Below are positions 7,880 to 17,546 of a stretch of 53,654 bases of DNA, piece by piece. The DNA lies in assembly GCA_947453965.1 (NCBI GenBank), contig CANGIQ010000020.1, positions 1 to 53,654 of the forward strand. Direction: 5' to 3'. The position numbers were made by a program, and so were the translations under genes. Position 1 is the first letter of the stretch; the number at the start of each line of letters is the position of its first letter. The notes below the pieces were generated by a model. The model ran no database searches, was not told where the DNA came from, and was given only the letters and a program-made list of their open reading frames with translations. This stretch comes from Comamonadaceae bacterium. GTDB taxonomy: Bacteria > Pseudomonadota > Gammaproteobacteria > Burkholderiales > Burkholderiaceae_C.

Positions 7880-8476
7880 ATGAGCGATACGTCTGTGCTC
7901 GAAGGCCTGATTCAGGCCTTGCGCCGTTTGCCCGGCGTGGGGGTGAAATCGGCCTCGCGCATGGCGTACCACTTGTTGCAGCATGACCGCGAGGGGGCGG
8001 AGCTGATCTCCCAGGCCTTACACCAGGCGGCGGCTCAGGTGCAGCACTGCGAGCGCTGCCACACCTTCACCACCCAAACCGTGTGTGACACCTGTTTGGA
8101 CGATGGCCGGGACACCACCCGTTTGTGTGTGGTCGAAACCCCTGCCGACCAATCGGCCGTTGAGCGAACAGCCGCCTACAAAGGCTTGTACTTTGTGTTG
8201 ATGGGGCGCATCAGTCCTTTGGACGGCTATGGCCCCAGAGACATTGGCTTGCAAAAGCTGATCGAACGCGCCAGCGATGGTGTGGTGGGCGAGGTGATTT
8301 TGGCCACCAATTTCACTGCCGAGGGCGAGGCCACGGCGCATGTGCTGGGCGAAGCGCTGAAAAAACGGGGCGTGCAGGTGACCCGTTTGGCCCGTGGCGT
8401 GCCGGTGGGCAGTGAGCTGGAATATGTAGATCTGGGCACCATTGCCCATGCGCTGGTCGACAGACGCAGCGCCTAA
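7880..8476 (+). CDS. recR: Recombination protein RecR
   Basis: Partner of RecO and RecF in loading RecA at single-strand gaps. The 198 residues carry the N-terminal helix-hairpin-helix ([20 protein letters not shown]), a four-cysteine zinc site (C57, C60, C69, C72), the Toprim domain ([29 protein letters not shown]) and the C-terminal Walker-like tail. Length is normal. It starts directly after the ybaB stop without its own clear leader, so translation is likely coupled. A terminator follows 23 bases after the stop codon, inside the tail of the convergent mltD gene. Confidence 0.97.
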   Translation: MSDTSVLEGLIQALRRLPGVGVKSASRMAYHLLQHDREGAELISQALHQAAAQVQHCERCHTFTTQTVCDTCLDDGRDTTRLCVVETPADQSAVERTAAYKGLYFVLMGRISPLDGYGPRDIGLQKLIERASDGVVGEVILATNFTAEGEATAHVLGEALKKRGVQVTRLARGVPVGSELEYVDLGTIAHALVDRRSA

Positions 8477-8485
8477 GCGCTGTTG

Positions 8486-9826
8486 TTATTTTTTAGCCAG
8501 CCGAGTCTCTTGACTCGGCTTTTTGTTGGCGATCGCTTTTTTGTCGTTTTTGTGTTTGTCGTCTTTGCTGGCCACGTGGGTGTCTTTGCCGTGCTTGCCT
8601 TTGCCGGCTTTGTTTTTCTTCGCAATCGCTTCGGGAGATAAATCCAAGAAGCCGTTGTCCGCCACGCGTGCGGTCACATCTTCACCCACCTGTGAGGTGC
8701 GTGGAATCAGCAAGGCCGAGCCAGCCTTGATCAGCATGCGGGGCGGGATGTTGTTGAGCGCCCGGAAATCGCCTTCACCCATGCCCACACGCTTGGCCGC
8801 GTCAGCCACTTTCATGGTGGAGGGGGCGACCCAGGCCGTCCAAGTGGCCATGCGTCCGGTCGAAGAGGCTTCGTAATTGCGCTGGAACACTTCCGCGTTA
8901 TCCCATGGCAGCAAGATGGATGGGATGCCTGCTGCCAACAACACGGGACGGTGGGCCGAGGGGTTCAAGGCCTTGAAGTCTTCGACGGAAATTTCGGCCA
9001 ATTTGGCAGCCACGCTCACGTCCATGTCGCGCGGCAGCGGCACGCTTTGAAAATAAGGGTGGTTGGGGATGCTGGGCAAGACCACGTTGTAAGACGGTGG
9101 ATTACCCACGATGTTTTTCATGGCTTGCAGTTTGGGCACATACATGCGCGTTTCCATCGGCATGTTCAAGTCCGCATAGGTGGTGGGCAAACCCGCGCGT
9201 TGGTTGCGTGCAATCGCTTTGCCGACATTGCCTTCGCCCCAGTTGTATGCGGCCAAGGCCAGGTGCCAATCGCCAAACATTTTGTACAGGCGCTCCAGGT
9301 AGTCCAAGGCCGCGCGGGTGGAGGCTTGGACATCGCGTCGGTCATCGCGAAACGCGTTTTGTTTCAAGTCAAAGCTTTTGCCGGTGGCAGGCATGAACTG
9401 CCACATGCCGCTGGCACGGGCGCTGGAGACGGCCTGTGGATTGAACGCACTTTCGATGAAAGGCAGCAAGGCCAATTCAGTCGGCATCTTGCGACGCTCA
9501 AGTTCCTCAACAATGTGGAACAGGTATTTGCTAGAGCGTTCGCTCATGCGTTGCAAATAGTCAGGTTTGTTGGCATACCACTGGGTGCGGTCAGTGACCA
9601 AGTCGCTTTCCAAGTTGGGCATGTTGTAGCCCTTACGGATGCGCTCCCACAGGTCATTGGGCAAAGCCAAGTTGGTGACGCCATCGCGATGCGCGTTGCC
9701 TTGGTGGATGGGGCTCAGGCCGGGCGTGTTGCCGTCGGCGGTGTTGCCCATGTTGGCATTGTTGAGGTTGGCACAGCCACTGAGCAAAACCAGCACAAGG
9801 CTAAAGGCACTGACTAAAAATTTCAT
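8486..9826 (-). CDS. mltD: Membrane-bound lytic murein transglycosylase D
   Basis: Outer-membrane lipoprotein that cleaves peptidoglycan glycan strands, leaving 1,6-anhydro ends. The start MKFLVSAFSLVLVLLSGCAN has a lipobox (LSGC, C18). The SLT domain has catalytic E125 in LLPFIESAFNPQAVS, then GMWQFMPATG and AYNWGEGNV. A LysM-like segment follows near residue 340-390 (MKVADAAKRVGMGEGDFRAL), then a lysine-rich tail. The ATG overlaps the gloB stop by 4 bases; an in-frame ATG 18 bases upstream gives a weaker signal peptide. E. coli also has mltD next to gloB. E. coli MltD has two LysM repeats; one is clear here. Confidence 0.94.
   Translation of the reverse strand: MKFLVSAFSLVLVLLSGCANLNNANMGNTADGNTPGLSPIHQGNAHRDGVTNLALPNDLWERIRKGYNMPNLESDLVTDRTQWYANKPDYLQRMSERSSKYLFHIVEELERRKMPTELALLPFIESAFNPQAVSSARASGMWQFMPATGKSFDLKQNAFRDDRRDVQASTRAALDYLERLYKMFGDWHLALAAYNWGEGNVGKAIARNQRAGLPTTYADLNMPMETRMYVPKLQAMKNIVGNPPSYNVVLPSIPNHPYFQSVPLPRDMDVSVAAKLAEISVEDFKALNPSAHRPVLLAAGIPSILLPWDNAEVFQRNYEASSTGRMATWTAWVAPSTMKVADAAKRVGMGEGDFRALNNIPPRMLIKAGSALLIPRTSQVGEDVTARVADNGFLDLSPEAIAKKNKAGKGKHGKDTHVASKDDKHKNDKKAIANKKPSQETRLAKK
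8499..8524 (+). terminator. Terminator of dnaX-ybaB-recR, inside the mltD coding tail
   Basis: AGCCGAGTC and GACTCGGCT form a perfect 9-base stem with a TCTT loop, followed by four more T. The same bases encode the last residues of mltD on the other strand (KPSQETRLAKK). Only the plus-strand copy has a T-run. Confidence 0.85.
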
Positions 9827-10605
9827 TTGAAATCGTTCTTCCATTCGCGCAAAGCAGCAAACACAGCCACATCGTTGTCTTGTGCAGCAGCTGCGAGCCC
9901 CGCGTGTTGAGCGACAGCATGTCGCACATCCGGGTGTCGAGCCCGTAAAAACGGGTTGATTTGCAATTCGGTGCCCAAGCGAGCGGGCAGGGTGGGTTGC
10001 CCTTGTTCACGCAATTGTTGGCAGTGCGCCATGTAGGCCTGCAAATCCTTGTTGCGGGGTTCTACGGCGAGAGCGAATCGCAAGTTGGACAGAGTGTACT
10101 CGTGGGCGCAGCAAATCCGGGTGTCGGTGGGCAAGGCGGCCAAGCTGTCGAGCGAGGCCAGCATTTGAGCGGGGGTTCCTTCAAAAATCCGTCCACAACC
10201 ACCGGAGAACAAGGTGTCGCCGCAAAACAGCACGGGGCTGTCGGGCGCATCGGGCAACACATAAGCCACATGACCGCTGGTATGGCCGGGCACGTCCAGC
10301 ACGTGCACGCGTTGCCCCAACAGCTGCAAGGTATCGCCGGCCATGACGGGGGTGAATGGGCCTGGAATATCTTCACGCGCTGGGCCCCAAACCTCGGCGC
10401 CTGTCGCGGCGCGTAGCGTCTGTACGCCACCCACATGATCGGCATGGTGATGGGTGACTAGAATCGCGACCAACGTCAGCCCATGGTCGCTCAAGGCTTG
10501 CAACACCGGTGCTGCATCACCAGGGTCGACCACCACGGCCTGTTGGTTTTGTTGCCACAACCAAAGGTAGTTGTCAGAGAACGCGGGCAGTGCAATCAGT
10601 TTCAT
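9823..10605 (-). CDS. gloB: Hydroxyacylglutathione hydrolase (glyoxalase II)
   Basis: Hydrolyses S-lactoylglutathione to lactate and glutathione in methylglyoxal detoxification. The 260 residues start [17 protein letters not shown], typical of GloB, and carry the metallo-beta-lactamase metal motif THHHADH (51-57), the later ligands in GHTSGHVAY and CGDTLFSGGCGR, and the C-terminal domain with CAHEYTLSNLRFA. It is co-transcribed with mltD (4-base overlap). The start codon overlaps the start codon of the divergent methyltransferase within CATG; an ATG 9 bases upstream is the alternative. The arrangement mltD-gloB diverging from a methyltransferase and rnhA also occurs in E. coli. Confidence 0.95.
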   Translation of the reverse strand: MKLIALPAFSDNYLWLWQQNQQAVVVDPGDAAPVLQALSDHGLTLVAILVTHHHADHVGGVQTLRAATGAEVWGPAREDIPGPFTPVMAGDTLQLLGQRVHVLDVPGHTSGHVAYVLPDAPDSPVLFCGDTLFSGGCGRIFEGTPAQMLASLDSLAALPTDTRICCAHEYTLSNLRFALAVEPRNKDLQAYMAHCQQLREQGQPTLPARLGTELQINPFLRARHPDVRHAVAQHAGLAAAAQDNDVAVFAALREWKNDFK

Positions 10606-11368
10606 GTCATCCACATCACTAAAAAACGATAGTTTGCCTGACTGGCTGGCGTCTCCCGCCGGTCAGTATTTGTGCGCTTGGGAGCAAACCTATTTTGACC
10701 GCGCAGTAGCGGATGTGTTCGGGTTTCATGCCATGCAGCTGGGTTTTCCCGCGCTGGATGCACTGCAAGCCAATCGCATCCCGCACCGCTGGCTGGCGTG
10801 TGACGGCCATCCCCAGCCATGGCCTTTGGGGCGCGAGCTGCTACTGACCAATTACGAAGCCCTGCCTTTTTCAGATGCCAGCCTGGACTTGCTGGTTTTG
10901 CCCCATACCTTGGAGTTGAGCTACGACCCGCATGCCACCTTGCGCGAGGTCGAGCGCGTCTTGGTGCCTGAGGGGCGGGTGGTGATTTGTGGCTTCAACC
11001 CCAACAGCTTGTGGGGCGTGAGCAAAAGCTGCAAACGAGGATTTTCTGAGGTGGGGGACTTCATTGGCCAACGTCGTCTACGCGATTGGTTGAAGCTTTT
11101 GAGCTTTGAGGTGGAATCCACCAGTTTTGGCTGTTACCGGCCTGCTGTGAAAACCGAACGCTGGTTACAGCGGTGGGATTGGATGGATGCAGCAGGCGTG
11201 CGCTGGTGGCCAATTTTTGGGGCGGTGTATGGCATGGTGGCGGTTAAGCGCGTGCATGGCATGCGGCTGATGGCATCGCCCTGGAAACGTGCCGCACCGC
11301 GTGCCGCCACCGTGGTGACCACGGCTTCTCACACAGCCTCGCGGACCGGATCAAAAGGAACGGAATGA
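10604..11368 (+). CDS. Class I SAM-dependent methyltransferase (YafS-like)
   Basis: A 254-residue methyltransferase of the UbiE/SmtA-like class. The start [20 protein letters not shown] was chosen because the conserved part begins at [18 protein letters not shown]. The visible methyltransferase core is [20 protein letters not shown], then [20 protein letters not shown]. The glycine-rich SAM loop seen in most class I enzymes is not obvious, so the N-terminal binding half is divergent. The last 35 residues are Ala/Thr-rich and probably disordered. By position, between gloB and rnhA, it matches E. coli yafS. The substrate is unknown. It overlaps rnhA by 4 bases. Confidence 0.85.
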   Translation: MSSTSLKNDSLPDWLASPAGQYLCAWEQTYFDRAVADVFGFHAMQLGFPALDALQANRIPHRWLACDGHPQPWPLGRELLLTNYEALPFSDASLDLLVLPHTLELSYDPHATLREVERVLVPEGRVVICGFNPNSLWGVSKSCKRGFSEVGDFIGQRRLRDWLKLLSFEVESTSFGCYRPAVKTERWLQRWDWMDAAGVRWWPIFGAVYGMVAVKRVHGMRLMASPWKRAAPRAATVVTTASHTASRTGSKGTE

Positions 11369-11817
11369 ACACAGTTGAGATTTACACCGATGGTGCTTGC
11401 AAAGGCAATCCCGGTCCTGGCGGCTGGGGTGCTTTGCTGCGGTCGGCCTCGGGGCAGGAAAAAGAGATTTTTGGCGGCGAGCTCAACACCACCAACAACC
11501 GCATGGAGTTGACGGCCGTGATCGAAGCCTTGCGGATTTTGAAGCGTCCTTGCCAAGTCGCGCTGTATTTAGACAGCGAATATGTGCGCAAGGGCATCAC
11601 CGAATGGATCCACGGCTGGAAAGCCCGCGGATGGCGTACCGCTGCCAAGCAACCGGTGAAAAATGCCGAGCTTTGGCAGCAACTCGATGAATTGGTCAAT
11701 GACGGAGACCATGCGATTGATTGGCATTGGGTCAAAGGCCATGCCGGACACGTCGACAACGAACGTGCGGATGGGTTGGCTAACCGAGGTGTGGCGCTGG
11801 TCTTGTCCTCTCAGTGA
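11365..11817 (+). CDS. rnhA: Ribonuclease HI
   Basis: Removes RNA from RNA-DNA hybrids such as R-loops and primers. The 150-residue protein has the four catalytic acids in order: D9 in [18 protein letters not shown]48 in [13 protein letters not shown]70 in LYLDSEYV and D136 in NERADGLAN, with H126 in VKGHAGH. Length and order are standard. ATGA overlap with the upstream methyltransferase suggests coupled translation. dnaQ, which follows rnhA in E. coli, is absent here. A small hairpin (CAGCTT/AAGCTG, 11818-11834) follows the stop, without a T-run. Confidence 0.97.
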   Translation: MNTVEIYTDGACKGNPGPGGWGALLRSASGQEKEIFGGELNTTNNRMELTAVIEALRILKRPCQVALYLDSEYVRKGITEWIHGWKARGWRTAAKQPVKNAELWQQLDELVNDGDHAIDWHWVKGHAGHVDNERADGLANRGVALVLSSQ

Positions 11818-11948
11818 CAGCTTGTGTGAAGCTGTTGTAAAGGTTGCACCTAGGGTTGTCCTTAGCCCTTAGCAGTCCCGGTTAAGGCGGGGGTAACTGG
11901 TACATTGCGCGTTGTTGTCAAAATACGCAAAGAAAATTTTTGGTCGCT

Positions 11949-13145
11949 ATGAAATACGAATCGCAAAAAGCCACAAAAAAACCTTGGATCTTGATGTTTG
12001 TTGTACTGGCTGCCGCTGGCGGTGCCGCCAAGTATTTTTGGCCGACAGGCAATGTGGAAGCCAAAACACCTGTTCAAACAGTGACCACCTTTGTGGCGGA
12101 GCAACGCGATTTTCCCGTGACGCTGGAAGCGACCGGCAGCACGGTGGCCACCAACATCGTGGACATTCGACCTCAAGTGACGAATGTGGTCACCAAGGTG
12201 CATATCAAAGAGGGGCAAAAGGTCAACGCGGGTGATTTGTTGATCAGCTTGGATGACCGTGCCGATCGTGCCAATTATGAAAAAGCGCAGGCCAGCGCAG
12301 AGGACGCACAGCGTCAACTGACGCGGGCTGAAGAATTGTTGCGTCAGCAATTTGTGGCTCAAGGTGCGGTCGATACGGCCCGTGCCAACGCCCAGGCAGC
12401 CCAAGCTGCGGCGCGGGCAGCGTTGGCGCTGCTGAGTTATGACAATATCCGCTCTCCCATTACAGGGCGCGCGGGCATCATCAACGTGTTTCCGGGCGCC
12501 TTGGTGCAACCGGGCAATACGGTGTCCACCAGCACGACCGCTACCGCCACCAACACGCAGGCTGCCATGGTGACCATCACCCAGCTGGACCCGATCAATG
12601 TGCAGTTCACGGTGCCAGAAAGCGCCTTACCCGCTTTGTTTGCGGCACAACAAGCTGGTCAAACACCGACGATCACCTTCCAAATGGGCGATGGTAAAAA
12701 ACGCGAAGGCAAGGTGTTTGTGATTGACAACCAAGTAGATCAAGCCATTGGTGCAGTGAAAGTCAAAGCGGTGGTGGATAACGCCGACCACACCTTGATT
12801 CCTGGTCAGTTTGTGCGACTGCAAGTCAAAGCCGGTAATTTCAAAAACGTGTTGGTCGTGCCCTCGCAAGCGGTGGTGACGAACACCCGCGGCGAACAAG
12901 TGTTTGTGGTCGATGCTGAAAACACCGTCAGCTTGAAACCGGTCAAAGTGCAAACTCAAAGCCAAGGTTTTGCAGTGATTTCTGGCATCAATGCGGGCGA
13001 CAAAGTGGTAGTCGAAGGCAAGCAAAACTTGCGACCCAATGGCAAAGTCAAAGAGGCAGAGCACAAAGGCGATGCCAAACCCGGGCAAAAGACGGATGCC
13101 AAATCGGACACTAAGCCAGAAACCAAAGCTGAAGCACAAAAATGA
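11949..13145 (+). CDS. RND efflux periplasmic adaptor (membrane fusion protein)
   Basis: Links an inner-membrane RND pump to an outer-membrane channel. The 398 residues have an N-terminal membrane anchor (about 13-31) and the lipoyl-hairpin-lipoyl arrangement: FVAEQRDFPVTLEATGSTVA, the coiled-coil hairpin around residues 95-160, then YDNIRSPITGRAGIINVFPG. Beta-barrel and membrane-proximal segments follow (PGQFVRLQVKAGNFKNVLVV), and a Lys-rich tail of about 35 residues. The start chosen is the ATG giving MKYESQKATKKPW. The permease ATG overlaps its stop codon. No outer-membrane factor is encoded nearby, so a shared TolC-like protein is likely. The substrate is unknown. Confidence 0.93.
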   Translation: MKYESQKATKKPWILMFVVLAAAGGAAKYFWPTGNVEAKTPVQTVTTFVAEQRDFPVTLEATGSTVATNIVDIRPQVTNVVTKVHIKEGQKVNAGDLLISLDDRADRANYEKAQASAEDAQRQLTRAEELLRQQFVAQGAVDTARANAQAAQAAARAALALLSYDNIRSPITGRAGIINVFPGALVQPGNTVSTSTTATATNTQAAMVTITQLDPINVQFTVPESALPALFAAQQAGQTPTITFQMGDGKKREGKVFVIDNQVDQAIGAVKVKAVVDNADHTLIPGQFVRLQVKAGNFKNVLVVPSQAVVTNTRGEQVFVVDAENTVSLKPVKVQTQSQGFAVISGINAGDKVVVEGKQNLRPNGKVKEAEHKGDAKPGQKTDAKSDTKPETKAEAQK

Positions 13146-16100
13146 CGATTTCAGAACTCTGTATTCGTCGTCCTGTGATGACGATCCTGCTGTCCATGGC
13201 GACAGTGGTGGCCGGTGTTATTGCGTACACCAAAATCCCTGTGGCGGCGCTGCCCAGTTTTAACAGCCCGGTGATTCAAGTCACAGCGACCTTGTCGGGA
13301 GCCAGTCCTGAGAACATGGCCGCCTCGGTGGCTTTGCCTTTGGAGAAAGAGTTCTCCACGATTGACGGCATCACAGTCATCAGCTCGACCAACTTTTTGA
13401 GCACCACCAGCATCACGCTGGAATTCAACAACGACCGCGACATCGACAAAGCAGCGGTGGACGTGCAAGCCGCCTTGTTGCGCGCGCAACGTCGCTTGCC
13501 GATTGAGATGACCACGCCACCGTCGTACCGCAAGGTCAACCCGGCGGATGCGCCGGTGTTGTTCATGACCTTGAGCTCACCTGCGATGGACTTGTTCGAA
13601 GTCAGTGACTATGCGGAAAACCTGATTTCACCCAACTTGTCGACCATCGACGGCGTGGCGCAGGTGTTGGTGTACGGTCAAAAACGCTATGCCGTGCGTG
13701 TGCGTGCCAATCCGGCCAAGCTGGCGTTGAACAACTTGACCATGGACGATGTGGCCCAAGCTGTGAACAAAGCCAACTCCAACGCACCCGTGGGTGTGTT
13801 GGACGGGCCGCGCCAGGCGCTGACGATTTATGCCAATCCGCAGCTGGTGCGTGCCAAAGAGTTTGCTGATCTGTTGATTGCCCAGCGCAATGGCCTGCCG
13901 ATTCGTTTGTCCGATGTCGCAGTGGTCAGCGAGAGTTACGAACAGGTCAAAACCAGCGGCTCGTTCATGGGCGAGCGCTCGGTCATCATTGCGGTGTTGC
14001 GCCAGCCCAGTGCCAACACGGTCAAGGTGGTGGATGGCATTCGACGCATGATTCCGCAGTTCGAAAAGCAAATGCCGGCGTCCATGCAGATCAACTTGCT
14101 GAACGACCGCTCGGTCTCGATTCGTGAATCCATCCACGACGTGAACTACACCTTGGCCCTCACGGTTGCCTTGGTGGTGTTGGTGATTTTCCTGTTCTTG
14201 AAGCATGCAGCGGCCACCATCATTCCGGCCTTGAGTTTGCCCGTGTCTTTGATTGGCGCCTTCTTCTTGATGTATTGGCTGGGTTACAGCTTGGACAACG
14301 TGTCCTTGTTGGGCATCACGCTGGCCGTGGGCTTGGTGGTGGACGACTCCATCGTGGTGCTTGAGAACATTGTGCGTTACGTGGAAGAGGGCATGCACCC
14401 GCTCAAAGCCGCTTTGAAAGGCAGCAAAGAGGTGGGCTTCACCATCATCTCGATTTCAATTTCATTGGTGGCGGTGTTCATCCCGATCTTCTTCATGCCA
14501 GGCCCGATTGGCTTGTTGTTCCGCGAGTTCGCGGTGGTGGTGTCGCTGTCCATTTTGGTGTCTGCCATCGTCTCACTGACCTTGGTGCCCATGTTGTGCA
14601 GCCGTTTCTTGCCCAAGCATGGCGAAGAGCCGAAAGACTACTGGATCACCATCAAGTTTGATCAAATTTTTCATGCCGTGCTGCGCAAGTACGAGTCCAC
14701 CCTGGATTGGTGTCTGGCCCATCAGCGTCATGTGCTGGTGGTGGCCATCAGCACTTTTGCTATCACGATTGCCATGTACGTCTGGGTGCCCAAGGGCTTT
14801 TTCCCCGAAGAAGACTTGAGCCAAATTCAGTTGACCACCGAGGCGGCAGAAGACATTTCTTTTGGTGCCATGCTCAAGTTGCAAGACCAAGCGGCCGAGA
14901 TGGTGAGGAATGATCCCAATGTGTTGAGCATGGTGTCATTTGTGGGGGGCGGTGGAGCCGGCGGCAATTTGCCCAACAACGGACGCATGTTCCTGAACTT
15001 GAAGCCTAAGAGCGAACGCGCACCGATGCAAAAAGTGCTGGAAGGTTTGCGCGCCAAATTCCGCAGCTTGCCGGGTTTGAACGTGTACATGCGCCCTGTT
15101 CAGAACTTGCAGCTCGGTGGCAAGGTGAGTAAGAGCCGTTATCAGTTCATCTTGCAAAGCGTGGGCTTTGATGGGGTCAACGAATGGTCTGAAAAAATGG
15201 TGCGCCAAATGCGTGCTGACCCCAACTTCCGCGACGTCACCACAGACTCCCAGCTCAAGGGCTTGAATGTGTTGGTGGACATTGACCGTGAAAAAGCGGC
15301 CAGTGCTGGTGTGTCGATGGCAGACATTCGCACGGCTTTGTACTCGTCCTATGGCGAGAAGCAAATCTCCACCATCTACACCCCTGTCAACACGTACCAG
15401 GTGATCTTGGAGTCGCTCGAAGAGAGTCGCCAATTTGAGGCCGGCTTGAACGACATTTATGTGCGTGGTCGTGCCACCGACCGTTTGGTGCCGCTGTCCA
15501 GTGTGGCCAAATTCAAGCGTTTCATTGGCCCGACGGCGGTGAACCACCAGGGGCAAATTCCTGCGGTGACCATTTCATTCAACCTGGCGCCTGATGTGCC
15601 ACTGGGTGATGCAACAGCCAAGATTGACCAATTCATCAAAGACATCGAATTGCCCCCCACCATCATCACCAGCTATGGTGGTGATGCGGCGGTGTTCCAA
15701 AGTGGTCAATCCGGCCAAATCATTCTGCTGATCAGCGCCATCTTTGTGATTTATGTGTTGTTGGGTGTGTTGTACGAGAGCTATATCCATCCGCTGACAA
15801 TTTTGGCCGGCTTGCCCTCTGCGGCGATTGGTGCCTTGCTGTTCTTGCGCCTCTTTGGCATGGAGCTGACCATCATCGCGACCATCGGTATTTTGTTGCT
15901 GATTGGTATTGTCAAAAAGAACGCGATTTTGATGATTGACTTCGCGCTCGAAGCACAACGTCAACACAACATGACGCCGCGCGACGCCATTCGTTCAGCC
16001 TGCTTGACGCGGTTCCGTCCGATTTTGATGACCACGCTGGCTGCCATGATGGGCGCTTTGCCCATTGCGTTGGGGCTGGGGGCAGGCGCTGAGTTGCGTA

Positions 16101-16240
16101 TGCCTTTGGGCATTGTGGTGGTGGGTGGTTTGGCGTTTTCCCAAGTGATCACGCTCTACATCACGCCTGTGATCTACATCTACCTTGAAAAGTACAGTGG
16201 CACAGGTCCGATGGAAATTCCCGCCGAGATGATGCCTTGA
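13142..16240 (+). CDS. RND efflux pump permease (AcrB/MdtB/MexB class)
   Basis: Proton-driven drug or toxin exporter, 1032 residues, the usual size. The start MTISELCIRRPVMTILLSMA is typical of the hydrophobe/amphiphile efflux family. The two halves each have one span, a large periplasmic loop and a bundle of spans. The proton-relay pair is visible in span 4 (LAVGLVVDDSIVVLENIVRY), and GIVKKNAILMIDFALEAQRQ lies in span 10. TRFRPILMTTLAAMMGALPIALG matches the conserved loop in the second half, quoted here only in part by position (around 16007-16075). Single permease and adaptor differ from the mdtABC pair of permeases. No local regulator is visible. Confidence 0.95.
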   Translation: MTISELCIRRPVMTILLSMATVVAGVIAYTKIPVAALPSFNSPVIQVTATLSGASPENMAASVALPLEKEFSTIDGITVISSTNFLSTTSITLEFNNDRDIDKAAVDVQAALLRAQRRLPIEMTTPPSYRKVNPADAPVLFMTLSSPAMDLFEVSDYAENLISPNLSTIDGVAQVLVYGQKRYAVRVRANPAKLALNNLTMDDVAQAVNKANSNAPVGVLDGPRQALTIYANPQLVRAKEFADLLIAQRNGLPIRLSDVAVVSESYEQVKTSGSFMGERSVIIAVLRQPSANTVKVVDGIRRMIPQFEKQMPASMQINLLNDRSVSIRESIHDVNYTLALTVALVVLVIFLFLKHAAATIIPALSLPVSLIGAFFLMYWLGYSLDNVSLLGITLAVGLVVDDSIVVLENIVRYVEEGMHPLKAALKGSKEVGFTIISISISLVAVFIPIFFMPGPIGLLFREFAVVVSLSILVSAIVSLTLVPMLCSRFLPKHGEEPKDYWITIKFDQIFHAVLRKYESTLDWCLAHQRHVLVVAISTFAITIAMYVWVPKGFFPEEDLSQIQLTTEAAEDISFGAMLKLQDQAAEMVRNDPNVLSMVSFVGGGGAGGNLPNNGRMFLNLKPKSERAPMQKVLEGLRAKFRSLPGLNVYMRPVQNLQLGGKVSKSRYQFILQSVGFDGVNEWSEKMVRQMRADPNFRDVTTDSQLKGLNVLVDIDREKAASAGVSMADIRTALYSSYGEKQISTIYTPVNTYQVILESLEESRQFEAGLNDIYVRGRATDRLVPLSSVAKFKRFIGPTAVNHQGQIPAVTISFNLAPDVPLGDATAKIDQFIKDIELPPTIITSYGGDAAVFQSGQSGQIILLISAIFVIYVLLGVLYESYIHPLTILAGLPSAAIGALLFLRLFGMELTIIATIGILLLIGIVKKNAILMIDFALEAQRQHNMTPRDAIRSACLTRFRPILMTTLAAMMGALPIALGLGAGAELRMPLGIVVVGGLAFSQVITLYITPVIYIYLEKYSGTGPMEIPAEMMP

Positions 16241-16256
16241 GCCTGTGAGAAGGGGT

Positions 16257-17540
16257 TTACATGACCCCGTCAAACATCATCACATCCACCTCGTCGCCCA
16301 CGGCGACGTTGCCCTGGGTGTGGTGCAACACAATCAAACCATTGCCCTCGACCATCGAGCGCAACACGCCAGATCCCTGGTTGCCAGCGGCACGCACCTG
16401 CAAGCTGCCGTCTGGGGCTGTGCTGACAAAGCCGCGTTGGTATTCGGTGCGCCCTGATTTTTTGCGCAGCGCCTCTAAGCTCTTGGCACGCAAGAACACC
16501 GGCGCACTGGTTGTGCTGCCCATCATGCGCTGCAAGGCAGGGCGCACAAAGGCGAGGAAAGTCACCATCACAGCCACCGGGTTGCCTGGCAAGCCAAACA
16601 AGACCGACTTGCCAATGCGCCCAACGGCCATGGGACGGCCAGGGCGCATGGCGATTTTCCAAAAGGCCACGTCTCCCAACTTTTTCATCATGGCTTTGGT
16701 GAAGTCGGCCTCGCCCACGCTGACGCCGCCGCTGGTGATGATGGCGTCGGCCTGTGCGGCAGCTTGCTGGAACGCGGCTTCGAGCAAGACCGGGTCGTCG
16801 CGCACCACGCCCATGTCGATCACGTCGCAGCCCAGGCGTGTGAGCAGGCCGAACACGGTGTAGCGGTTGCTGTCGTACACCGCGCCTTCGCGGGGGGCTT
16901 CGCCCAGGCTCAAAATTTCATCACCGGTAGAGAAATACGCCACCCGCAGGCGACGGTGTACACAGACCTCGGGCAAGCCCATACTGGCGAGCAGCCCCAA
17001 AGCAGCGGGTGTGAGGTGTTGCCCTGCACGCAGCGCGGGTTGGCCTTGCATCAGGTCTTCACCGGCCAAGCGGCGGTTGTCACCGGCCTTCACGGTGTTG
17101 GGGGCGAGGGTGACGGTGGTGACGTCGTGCACGGTGTGAACCTGGGTGAGCTCTTGGGGGACCACCGTGTCCAGCCCGTCGGGCAGGATGGCGCCCGTCA
17201 TGATCTTCAGGCATTCCCCAGCGTTGACTTGGCCTTGCCAGGCTTTGCCAGCCAGCGCAGTGCCCACGACACGCAGTTCCAAGGCTTGGTCGGGTTGGCG
17301 TTGTGATGCGTCAAATGCAAAACCATCCATGGCCGAGTTGTTGTGGGGCGGCACGCTGATGGGTGAGATGACATCGTGCGCGAGCACGCGCCCCAGCGCG
17401 TCGAACAAGGCCACGTTGCGTGCGTCTTGTGGCGACACAGGTTCGACCAAATGGGCTAAAAATTCGCCCACTTGTTCAACGCTCAAGGCTTGTGGGTCGT
17501 AGCCCTGGAGTGCAGCGGCGATATCTTCAATGCTTTTCAT
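16257..17540 (-). CDS. moeA: Molybdopterin molybdenumtransferase
   Basis: Inserts molybdate into adenylylated molybdopterin to give active molybdenum cofactor. The 427 residues contain the MoeA pattern: PPHNNSAMDGFA, IMTGAILPDGLDTVVPQE, STGDEIL, YDSNRYTV, the MoCF-biosynthesis motif ITSGGVSVGEADFTK, and VLFGLPGNPVAVMVTF. It is last in the moaA-mobA-moeA run, six bases after mobA, and ends 16 bases from the convergent RND permease stop. Expression presumably follows moaA, whose upstream region carries an FNR-like box. Near certain. Confidence 0.97.
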   Translation of the reverse strand: MKSIEDIAAALQGYDPQALSVEQVGEFLAHLVEPVSPQDARNVALFDALGRVLAHDVISPISVPPHNNSAMDGFAFDASQRQPDQALELRVVGTALAGKAWQGQVNAGECLKIMTGAILPDGLDTVVPQELTQVHTVHDVTTVTLAPNTVKAGDNRRLAGEDLMQGQPALRAGQHLTPAALGLLASMGLPEVCVHRRLRVAYFSTGDEILSLGEAPREGAVYDSNRYTVFGLLTRLGCDVIDMGVVRDDPVLLEAAFQQAAAQADAIITSGGVSVGEADFTKAMMKKLGDVAFWKIAMRPGRPMAVGRIGKSVLFGLPGNPVAVMVTFLAFVRPALQRMMGSTTSAPVFLRAKSLEALRKKSGRTEYQRGFVSTAPDGSLQVRAAGNQGSGVLRSMVEGNGLIVLHHTQGNVAVGDEVDVMMFDGVM

Positions 17541-17546
17541 GTGGGC

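Noticed and set aside
11818..11834. Hairpin after rnhA as a terminator
   Set aside because: Six-base stem only and no T-run after it.
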